A stretch of DNA of 64,000 bases from Atkinsonella hypoxylon (Eukaryota > Ascomycota > Sordariomycetes > Hypocreales > Clavicipitaceae), in the NCBI GenBank assembly GCA_000729835.1, contig JFHB01000048.1, positions 110,107-174,106 on the forward strand. The letters are read 5' to 3'. The translations under genes and the position numbers were made by a program. Under the pieces are notes generated by a model. That model did not search any database and was not told the DNA's origin. It was given only the letters and a program-made list of their open reading frames with translations. Positions 38,079-47,555 of this stretch are shown here, piece by piece. The number at the start of each line of letters is the position of its first letter. Positions within the stretch are counted from its first letter, which is position 1.

Positions 38079-39918
38079 TGTTCCTGGTGGGTGACTGGAG
38101 GAGTGAAGATGTCGAGATTGATGAGATGATTACTGGTAACTTAGTGCTCCGTACTTTAATAAGGGATGGACCTGTGTGCAGCGGTGTTGTGGAGGCACTG
38201 TGCCCTTTCTGAAGCAAACAAAGTGCATGTATGTATGTGCCATTGAGTCGCATACGGCAAGGGGAAGAAGAGGAATGAATACTCAGGGGCTTTACATTGG
38301 TTGCGAACGTAAAGGGTCGGGTGAATCAAACAAAGACTCGTCATTGGACACTGGAATCAACTGGCGCGGCAGGCGCCGAGAACGAGAACCTATTCGTGAC
38401 TACCATTTCGGATACATCGGGAATAAGCATTGGATTGGACTGGACTACAGAGTGGTCGACCTCGGATTAAGGCCCTGATCTTGCGAATTTGCCCCAATTA
38501 CCTAGTTGACGTTAGTTAGTTTTGTACTCTATTAAGTAGGTATGTTGGAACAATCGGCAGCGGGCGCTCTAATTGGTGGGACAGCCCCAAAACGGGCCGG
38601 GTAGATTATTGACCCGGAGCCCGACTGGGCTCCACACCACCAGCCCCCTTAATACACTAGGTAACTAGGTATTACGGACGTAATGTGTACACTTTTAACG
38701 AAAACACTGTAAATCGCGTTTTTAAGCGACGTAAACGAGGCACAGGCGCGGGCTGCAGGCTCTGAGGAATTAATAACATTAGTAAATTATATTTTTTTGC
38801 GCGGGGTTGTGAGGTGTGATTTATGTATAGGAGTGTGGCAATCAACCACGCTAGCCGAATACGGCTGGTTGTGGGTACAGCTCCCAATACTACAGCTCCG
38901 GACTGTAATGCCCGGTCACGACCTATGCCTTCTTCGTACATGGTAGGCACTTCTGAACAGCGACTATAGCTAACAGCTCTGAGGTTAGCAACTCTCCTGC
39001 TCATCAGGATACACTTCCATACTGAGAAGGGTTGGTGGTTAATCAAAACATTGTTATAAGAGGTACCTGTAGTGACACAATGGTTTATACTGTAATTTGT
39101 ACTATAATATAAGTCCCAACAATAGTCCGAGTTATAAAGAGCTACATTTCACTTCTCACAACCATAACGACTTAAAAAGAGCATCACAGGTCACTTAAGG
39201 CTCTTTAAAAATTTAGTCTTAAGTGCATGATTAGCAGTCTTTTTAAATTTTTATTCTATTTGGATCATTGGCTTCTCACACTTATAATTAGGTCTATATT
39301 GATGGCCCACAGCTAGGCAACTTAAGCACCTGTCTACTCGACTTATGGATTTTAGCAATAATGCCTCTAAGCGTTCAATAGCCTTGCTTTGCTACCTTAG
39401 GTGGTCTGGCTACTCCCTGTCAGCCCACGTTTTAGAAACTGCTGAAGGTGTTCTTAGTGATAAGCGGTATGGCCTGTCCTGTTGAATAGCTAGAGGCAAA
39501 GCAAACGCCCCGGTCCTTAATTGATTAGGTAGTCTTTGCTTTTGGTGATTAGACTTATTAGTCAAGACGTTCTCCTGAGACCTGCTAGGAGAGCACGTGC
39601 ATGAATCTTGTGAAAAGGCGAGACCTATGTGCGGCATCTGCGTCTTTTTGATTTGCAGATTATGGATATGAGAGGTGAGAGCCATATTACTTGACTAACT
39701 GGGGTATTCGTCCGTCCTAGCTTTCGTAGAAGATATGAGTTGAATGACCCGGAAGACAATATCAGCATATTTCAACACGGAAGCTCCTCATATAACATAT
39801 GTAGTGGAGGCCATAATACAACAAGCTCTCTGACATAGTCATAGAGGTCCGAGAATAGTACGAGCGATTATATATACTTGGTCATGGTCGAGTGCAAGCA
39901 GTCATGGCAGACACTAGC

Positions 39919-39954
39919 GCAAACGAGTTTGCAAACGAGTTTGCAAACGAGTTT
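39919..39954. repeat. 12-bp tandem repeat, three perfect copies
   Basis: Three identical adjacent copies of GCAAACGAGTTT. Unit length is a multiple of three, giving a Leu-Gln-Thr-Arg repeat in a minus-strand frame, which I do not consider a real gene. Confidence 0.95.
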
Positions 39955-40906
39955 CAGTGCCGTTATGACGATGGAGTAATTCTTCCCGGCTTTCGTTAGC
40001 AGGCATTGACCGAGAAAAGAGGTCGGCTACAGATAAATCTGCTTCTGTCGCGTTATGTGTTGGCGGTCTCAAGCCGTAGGGTGCCTGGCTGACGCATATT
40101 TGCATTAGAATTCATGATTTTCGGCAGCGGCCTAACAGAATAGAATGCTGGAAATTCTATCAAGCTGCCCCTGGGGTCCAAGCGGCAAGTTGGTTACAGA
40201 CGGCCATCCCAACTACGGATCCATGCGTCAAGAGTCGGAATAAGGACAGGATTAACGGCCCAGCTCTACTATTCTTCAAACATGTCCAGAGTCAAGCGGG
40301 ACACGCTAGCGGGTTTCCTTCCCATTTCCATACAAATACTCCGTAAGCATCGGTGTGTAATAAACCGCCGCGATGTATATGTGGATTGCTGCAAAGAACC
40401 CATCCTCTTTAGGCACCCTGCCCGTTCGACGTTACGCTGAGAATCTGCGGGGACATCAGGTTGCTCCCTCCCCACGTCACGTCGCTTATTTATGGAGTAT
40501 GAGTATTCAGATGATCTGGATCGAACGTAACTCTGAGTGGCTCGGGAAATTATTCGATATCGGACCGAGGGTTTGGCCTGCCCATGCAATTGCAATGCCT
40601 GTCGACACCTGCCAGGTTTGTTTCCCATCGCATCGGCAGGTTGCCTTGACTAGGCAGGAAATTCTCTATGCAAGTGTCTAAAAACGCGGGGACTTTTGGC
40701 AGTATACGCATTCAAACCCGCCTGACCGGCGGCTACATGCTTTGTGCTACGTGACTCCAGAACGGTGCAGTCCATACCGCAACTAAAAATACTATCATCA
40801 ACAATGTGTGTACCGAGTGTCAGATGAGCACTGGCTGAACGACTGGGGAGAATGCTGGGTGAGAGAGGGACTGGTTTCTTCATGTGATATTATCATGGCC
40901 TCTTGG

Positions 40907-40914
40907 TATAAAAG
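40907..40914 (+). promoter_or_regulatory. TATA box of the secreted lipase gene
   Basis: A consensus TATAAAAG lies 75 nt before the lipase ATG, a spacing that leaves a short leader of roughly 45 nt. No other gene in the window has so clear a TATA box next to its start, which suggests a regulated, strongly inducible promoter. Confidence 0.6.
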
Positions 40915-40988
40915 CTCGAAACTCAGCCCCAAATAACAATTACCATTCTCGTGAGACAACCCAGTCCAGACCTGGCACACTTTACACC

Positions 40989-42197
40989 ATGTATCCTGTT
41001 TCGGTGCTCTTCGTCTTGTCCTTGTCACTACCGTCATGGGCTCTACCCCTGGAGCAAAGGTTCATCCCCGTTCTCCCGAACCAAGATCCATTCTACTCGG
41101 TACCAGGAGACTTAGATCGATTCGAACCTGGTTCAATCTTAAAGCACAGGAAGCCTCCAGCCCCAATCGCTGCATTTGGCATATCAAAAGCCAACATCAA
41201 CGATAGCCACCAAATCCTATACAGGACAACAGACAGCCATGATAATGCTACAGCAACGGTTCTAACGGTGCTCGTGCCACGCAATGCAGACTATACAAAA
41301 GTTCTTTCTTACCAAGTAGCTGAAGACGCACCCGCCACGAACTGCGCGCCGTCTTACGCTTTGCAACTTGCCTCTGCTGCTGGTGGCCCTTTGGGCACCA
41401 TCATCACCCAAGCAGAAGTCTTGCTGATGGAAGCAGCTCTCGAACAGGGCTGGATTGTGATCGTGCCGGACCATCAGGGCCCAAAAGGAGCCTTCCTGGC
41501 AAATAAACTGGCCCGTTATACAATTCTGGATGGTATTCGCGCAGCAGTTCAATCTACTGTATTTACGGGAATCGCTCAACGACCTACAGTCGCCTTATGG
41601 GGGTACTCTGGAGGAGGCATCACTAGTGCATGGGCGGCCGAACTGCAGCCTACTTACGCACGGGAGTTGGAGATTTCGGGCGCAGCCATCGGAGGCATCG
41701 AGCCTGTCCTTTTCACTGTGGTTGAGGAGACAAATCGTGGACCATTTGCAGGCCTGATCGTAGCAGGCATGACAGGCCTGTCGAACGAGTATCCGGCCTT
41801 TGGTCAGAGTATGAAACAAGCGGTGAAACCAGAATACAAAGAGCGCTTCGAAAGAGCCAAAGGGCAATATCTTACCGCCAATTCTATTGACTTTGCATTT
41901 CGGGACGTCAAAGCCATGTTCAACGCAGACCTGTTCACGTCTCCTGAGAATCTAAAGATTCTCACCGAGAATACGCTAGGAAAGGCTGTTCCCAAGGCTC
42001 CCATCTTCCTATACAAATTCGTCCTTGACGAGGTCAGCCCGATTCGGGAGACGGATGATCTTTATGAGTTTTACTGTTACCACGGGGCGAGTGTGCAGTA
42101 CGAGCGGGAGTTGTTCTCCAAACACGCTGTGGCTGCCTTAACGGGTGCGCCTAAGGCTCTATCTTTCCTAATTGATGTGATGAAAGGGCGGAAGTAG
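40989..42197 (+). CDS. Secreted lipase (LIP / secretory lipase family)
   Basis: Predicted extracellular triacylglycerol lipase of the fungal secretory lipase family (Candida LIP-like). It is one exon of 402 residues. A signal peptide is clear: MYPVSVLFVLSLSLPSWA with probable cleavage after Ala18. The alpha/beta-hydrolase nucleophile elbow is WGYSGGG with Ser207, preceded by the conserved WIVIVPDHQGPKGAFLANK segment. Near the C-terminus VLDEVSP supplies the likely catalytic Asp, and SKHAVAALTGAPKAL the likely His. It is a little shorter than most members (usually about 440-470), mainly at the C-terminus. The chosen ATG starts the signal peptide and lies 75 nt after a TATA box. It is the last gene before the AT-rich transposon block, whose edge is about 200 bp past the stop. 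Confidence 0.92.
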   Translation: MYPVSVLFVLSLSLPSWALPLEQRFIPVLPNQDPFYSVPGDLDRFEPGSILKHRKPPAPIAAFGISKANINDSHQILYRTTDSHDNATATVLTVLVPRNADYTKVLSYQVAEDAPATNCAPSYALQLASAAGGPLGTIITQAEVLLMEAALEQGWIVIVPDHQGPKGAFLANKLARYTILDGIRAAVQSTVFTGIAQRPTVALWGYSGGGITSAWAAELQPTYARELEISGAAIGGIEPVLFTVVEETNRGPFAGLIVAGMTGLSNEYPAFGQSMKQAVKPEYKERFERAKGQYLTANSIDFAFRDVKAMFNADLFTSPENLKILTENTLGKAVPKAPIFLYKFVLDEVSPIRETDDLYEFYCYHGASVQYERELFSKHAVAALTGAPKALSFLIDVMKGRK

Positions 42198-43284
42198 CGG
42201 ACAGGATGTTCAAAGAGGACGGTGGCGTCATCTTTGTTAGATCAAGAGGCAAGGATGATTCTTCCGAGTTTCATTTTAGACATGCTCCTGGACCTGCTTG
42301 GTAAACCAATTGGCCCACCGCTCTTTGGCTGAGGAGAGGACTCTGAGGAGCAGCTAAGAGACCACATTGAGTGCAAGAACTTAGAAGCGTCGATCAATTT
42401 TTCATTATAATAATTGTAGAAGTTATGATGAAAAAATTGTAGAATTAGATAAAGAAGAAGAAGAAAAGAGATTTAGAATCTCAATAACGCTGATAATATT
42501 AATACAAGTAATATAATCCGTTCCTGCTTGCTCATTTAATTATATCTATAATGTAATATTGTAATATATCCGCTTATACCTCCCTTAACACATCCCTAAT
42601 TTTATATTGTGCTATTATTTCAATCTTAATTATATTATAATATCGTAAAGTATTAGTTATAGTAGAGCTTTAGTGCAAATATCTACTAAATTATCCTTAG
42701 AAGGGATATATTTAATATTATTGTTACGGACTCGAGCCTTAGGCTTAGGTCTTTCAGTAGATAGAGGACAACAGAAGAGGAACAGTAGTCTATATAGGTA
42801 AAGGGATAGAAGTAGGCTGCATTTACCTAGGTATTAGCTAGACTTTACTAGGCCCTATAGAAGAGACCTTAGCTATAGAGTATATACTAAAAGGGGCTTC
42901 TAAGGGGAGGGACCTACCTCTAAATATATAGTATAAAGATATAAAGAGACTTTTAGTTTCTTCTCTCTTTCTCTTTTCTCTCTATAATTATAGTTCTTAC
43001 TATAGATATTAGTTAGTAGTAGCTACTAAGCTAGTCTATTATATACTATAATTATTCTATAGATAAAATACTAGTAAGAATAATATTATTTAGTTATAGT
43101 AGTAAGGGCCTAGCTAGCTAACCTAAGTACTCTTTTAACCTCTATAGAGAAGTAGGGGAAAATACAGTAGAAATAGGCTAAGAAGCAGTAGAAATTATAG
43201 TGCTTTATAAGTTAGTTAAAAGCTAATCTCTATAAATAAAGGAACTATAGCTATTACGGTTAGATCCAACGTTGGTTTGTCGGA

Positions 43285-43494
43285 TGTAACAGTGTGTTGT
43301 TAGATTCAACAGGTTATGCAATAATTCGTAAGATAAGTTGTAGGAGCTTCTGTAAGGAGCATCTAATAATAGTATTTTAGTAAGTAATAGTTAATTGTTT
43401 AATCTAACTACTTAAGCGTTACTTCTAACCACTTATATATAATTGCAGTTATATACACTAATAACCTATAGGTCTATAGAATTATTCTGTAATA
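43285..43494 (-). mobile_element. 210-bp LTR, RIP-mutated, minus orientation
   Basis: Reads TGTAACAG on the plus strand and ends CTGTAATA. It is the reverse complement of the LTR at 47346-47555 with the same 210-bp length, differing mostly by C/T and G/A changes. The 28 bases left of it match, allowing for transitions, the bases right of the other copy, so these are the start of the internal region and this copy is probably the 5' LTR of an element running leftward. Flanks show no target-site duplication. Confidence 0.75.
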
Positions 43495-45596
43495 AGTGCT
43501 ATCTCTACAAAAAAGATTAGCTATTCTAGCTGTTCTAAAATATTAATTGTTAGTTATTAGAAGGTATATTAGATTAAACTAAATAACTTATTAATCTAGT
43601 TATTATAAAAGGCGTAGAAAGGTAGTTATTATTTTATTGTGTAAGTATATATTGTTGTTATTGTAGTGCAATCTATAGTATAGGTTGCTATATTTATGTA
43701 TTTTCTTTATACACTTATAATACTTAAATTACACTTATAATCTAGTAACTATTAAATCTATATATTAAATTAATAGATTTCCTTAAACCTAATAGAGTGT
43801 TAAAGCTTATTTTATAACCTATATATAAGTAAAGTTACGTAAAATTATTCTAGATAATATTAAATTCTATAAATTAATCTTATATAATAAAGCTAACTTA
43901 TTAAATCTATATAGTATATTCCTTATACAAGATTGTTCTATATAGTATTAAAAGTATTAAAAATTAATCTATATTAAAGTTAATTTTCTATTAAATCCCT
44001 TTAGTATATTTCTCTATATATATACAGCCTATTTTAATCCTTAGGCATTAGTAATAGTAGTAAATTGTTAGTTAGTTATAGTAAGCTGTTAGTTCTCTCT
44101 AGAAAGTAAAGCTAAAGAACGCTTCTAGCAGCTTTAAGGAGAGCTTTACCTAGAAGGCATTAGTCTTATACTTAGTAGGTATTTCTACTAGTTTATTTAT
44201 AGCTAGCCTCTTAGTTAGTATTTTTACCTTAGTTAGCGTTAGTTTTACTGTAAAAAGTAGCTCTTATAGAACTAGTAAAGAGAAACGCATTAAAGATAGA
44301 TTAATTAGTATAAACTAAGCATTTCTTTTACATTAAATAGTGCTAAATCTATTACTAAAGAGACTTTATATAGTAATAAGCTAGTTAGCTAAGTGTTCTA
44401 AGAAGTCTATATAAATATAGTTAATTTTATATTATAAGTGTTTATTTTCTACCTATAGTATATTAATATTGCTAGTAATCTTTAGTAAGGTTTTACTCTT
44501 ATTAATAACGTTATTAATATCTTTATTAAATTAAGTTATGCTATTTAGTTAGTTATATATATTGCAGATAGCAGTTTATACTTTATTAAACTATTTATTA
44601 AATAGACCTCCTTTAGCCTCTATTTTAACCTAGTTAATCTTTTTATTTAGCTTATTAATTTTAGTAATATAAAGGTTAAGTTACTTCTATATAGCGTTAT
44701 TACCTATAGAAGTGTTCTTAAGATAGACTTTAATTATTTCTTTAGCATTAAATTTATACTTCTTCTAAAGAAGACTATTATATTAGCTCTAGAATTACCC
44801 TTTAGCTAATAGAATAAAGAGTAAGTTAATGTAGCTAATATTAGCTAAAGTATCTACAATAGTGCTATTAATTCTACTAAATTTATTAAAGAAGTAAATA
44901 GTAAGCAATACTGCCTATAACAGTAAACTAGTAGATAAATCTATAGTAACAGTTTCTTTACCTCTTTTTACTATATTGCTACTGTAGTAAGTAGTAGCTA
45001 CTGCTTTTACCTATATTTTATCTCTTCTAGCTACTTTAGTATTACCTATAGATGCCTTAGCATCCTTACCTTTATACTACTAGTTTTAGCGCTTTACTTT
45101 ATAGTTATTATAAATTTTAAAGATATATATTACTATATTCTACTAGAGTAAATAATATATATTATCTTTAGAGACTTTAATGCTAGTTTTATCTATTATA
45201 TTGCCTTTTAGGGCAAATTTATAGGTATAAGCGTAAATAGCATTTTCTATATCCTACACCTTCTCTTTAGCTCTATTAGTGTAGTAATACTAACTGTAGT
45301 CTTTTGTAATAAGCTCTATATTAGTAATATTAATATTATCTTTAATTTCTATAGAAATAGTGCTAGGGATAAATTTATTAACTTTTAGGGTGCCTTTAGC
45401 ACTTCTAGGCCTACTAAAAGTGCTATATAGGCAGCAGAAATTAAGTAATATAAGATAACTTTTAATATTATCTAGTTCTATAGCTACTGTATTATCTTTA
45501 TAGTTATATTCCTGCTCCTTAAACTTAGAACCTTTACTCTTAGCGTTAGAACTATTGTTATAATTAATGTGTACATTAGAAGCAATATACTCTTAT

Positions 45597-46489
45597 TGAA
45601 AATAATAGGGATTACAGGACTAGATATCTAAGAGGGTAGTGGTCTCTTAGATTTAGCACCTGTAATTACTCCTAGCAATTATCATGTAGTAGAAGCAGCA
45701 GCGGCCTAAATCAAGCTGTAGTGTATAGTATAGATCACGTAGAGGCAATAGATAACTATAATAGTAGTATCTTTATATTGAGAGCGCTATAACGAATAAG
45801 TGAGGGTAGGATCTTAAATCTTTCCAGTCCCTTATAGACCTACTAACTATATTAGTAGGTTGTAGTTGCTAGAAGGGGCTTATAGGCTACTTTATAATTT
45901 CCGTAAAAAGATTTACTATATAAAAACAAAAAAATCAACTTACAGCTATATAAACGAGACGCCTATATGCATAATTTAACAAATTTTACTAATAATAAGT
46001 GTAACGGCCGCTGACTAAGCCACTGTCAACGTATATCACCACTAGACTAACCGCGCTCCCTTCCCCGCAAAAGGGTACAAGATTCCAATCCGTTGTACAG
46101 ATAGAATACTTTGGCTTATAGGTTATAGGCACGTACAGGCAATCTATGTACACAACAGCAAGTCCCTCTGCTGCAGTACGTCACAATAAGCAACCCTTAT
46201 AAGTAACTCTATTTAACAATTATATTATTAAAAAGCCCTAATTCTTAGCTTTTAAATAGTATACTTCTTAAATTTCTACTATTGCTAGTTGTAGAGAAAA
46301 TCGCTGTTAAAGTTAACTATAGGTTAGGCAACTTTGCCTTAGTTAATTCTAGATGTTTTGCATTTAGTAACAGCGATATCTCTACTAAAAATCAACGTAA
46401 TAAGACCTAGTTAGGGTCACGTAATAGAGCAACTAATAGGCAACTAGCAAGCATAAAAATAGGCTATATAGAGTAGTTTATTTTTAACA
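45597..46489 (-). mobile_element. 3' LTR of a Copia-type element, minus orientation, with nested insertion
   Basis: Reverse-complement copy of the LTRs at 55107-55799 and 60669-61369. After subtracting the 186-bp nested LTR and its 5-bp duplication, 702 bp remain, matching the other copies. Ends are TGAAAATAATAG and TTATTTTTAACA on the plus strand. A purine-rich tract adjoins its right side when read on the minus strand and a Copia RNase H relic lies just beyond, so this is the 3' LTR of a minus-strand element. It is RIP-mutated. Confidence 0.85.
46000..46185. mobile_element. 186-bp solo LTR, little mutated, with 5-bp target duplication
   Basis: Starts TGTAACGGCC and ends GTACGTCACA. It is flanked by the direct repeat ATAAG at 45995-45999 and 46186-46190. 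It lies inside the RIPed Copia LTR and interrupts an otherwise continuous match to the other copies. Unlike its surroundings it has ordinary GC content and abundant CpA and TpG, so it inserted after the host LTR was mutated or escaped mutation. No internal region is present. Confidence 0.88.
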
Positions 46490-46497
46490 CTCCCTCT
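46490..46497 (-). other. Polypurine tract of the minus-strand Copia element
   Basis: On the minus strand the bases AGAGGGAG directly precede the LTR start TGTTAAAA. A purine run in this position primes plus-strand DNA synthesis in LTR retrotransposons, and it marks the LTR at 45597-46489 as the 3' one. Confidence 0.7.
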
Positions 46498-46759
46498 AGA
46501 AATGTAAGAAGTAACTAGTTCTATAAGCAACTTAGCTCCTTTAAAGGATACCTAAGTTAGAATTAACTAACGAAATACAGTACTAATAATAGAACTAAAT
46601 AACATAACTAATTCCAGCAATTCTAGGGTAGTTATAGTTAAATATAACTAGTTATTGTTAATTGTTTTTGTTGTTTTCAATTTTTAACTGTTTTTTATTG
46701 CTTTTCGATTTTTTAAGTGTTTTTATTGCTTTTATAAGCTAGCTAGAAAGCTCTAGTAA

Positions 46760-47345
46760 CTTAATAAATTATTAATACTTTTAAATAGCAAGAGGCTTAG
46801 TTAGACTATCTACTAGCATCTAATTTATATTAATATAACTAACCTTAGCTATACCTTTACAAATCTTTTCCCTAATGTAGTTAAACTTTAGAAAGGTGTA
46901 CTTAGTTCTACTATATAACGTTAGGTTATAAGCAGTAACTATAGCGCCTTAATTATTATATCTAATAGGAATAGAAGAGGTTAAAGGCAGCTTTATCTCC
47001 TTAAAAAGGCTGTAGAGCTACCCTAATTCCCTTATAGCTTTAGATAATGCATTAGATTCCGCTTTTAATGTAGAAAAAGCAATAGTACTAGCTTTCTTCG
47101 ATTTCTAGCTAATAGGTCCACTAGCTAGCTTATATAGATAAGTATAGGTTGATTTAGAAGAGGTTTTATTACTAGCAAAATCGCTATTGCAATAACTAAG
47201 GAGGGTCTTAAGTACTTCTTTGCAACTAATAGAGCTATTAGAAGCTTTAGAAGAAGATCCTAGTGGTATAGAATGCTTATAAATAATAGCAAAGCTTCTA
47301 GTACTACTTAAGTACCTTAGGAGGTGCTTAGAGGCGTTTAGGTGC
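46760..47345 (-). pseudogene. Copia pol C-terminus (RNase H) relic
   Basis: Read on the minus strand, the frame contains ICKGIAKVSYI followed by MLVDSLTKPLAI and a Lys-Tyr-Phe-Ile-Lys-Leu-Leu run. This is the characteristic end of Ty1/Copia RNase H, where active copies have the pattern IREK..G..KL.YIPT..MLAD.LTKPL. Several stop codons interrupt it, each explicable by G-to-A or C-to-T change. It is cut off at its upstream side by the LTR at 47346. Confidence 0.75.
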
Positions 47346-47555
47346 TGTTACGGGATAATTCCACAGACCCACAGGTCACTAGTGCACGTGACTGCAATTA
47401 TGTATAAGTAGTTAGAAGCAACACTTAGGTAGTTAGATTGAACAATTAACTATTATTCACTAGAACACTATTACTAGATGCTTCTTACAGAAGCTCTTAT
47501 AACTCCTCTTACGATTTATTATATAACCTATTAAATCTAATATTCTACTGTTACA
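47346..47555 (+). mobile_element. 210-bp LTR, plus orientation
   Basis: Starts TGTTACGGGATAATTCC and ends CTACTGTTACA. Inverted copy of 43285-43494, less mutated than that one at its first 60 bases. It interrupts the Copia pol relic on its left. Flanking pentamers GGTGC and TCTAG differ, so it is probably the 5' LTR of an element continuing rightward rather than a solo LTR. Confidence 0.75.

Larger units (their letters stand above)
38079..40988. other. Gene-free interval, MYND to lipase
   Basis: 2.9 kb of intergenic DNA between divergent genes. It contains a 12-bp tandem triplication at 39919-39954, a TACTCCGTA motif at 40337-40345, and the lipase core promoter. Open frames are short and unrecognised. 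The stretch 38.6-39.4 kb is somewhat AT-rich but does not show the strong RIP signature seen beyond 42.4 kb. Confidence 0.5.

Noticed and set aside
2100..40570. CCTCGG/CCGAGG sites, the known FarA/FarB-type core, including 40565-40570 upstream of the lipase
   Set aside because: The hexamer also occurs in several unrelated intergenic and coding positions at about the chance rate, so no regulatory claim is made.
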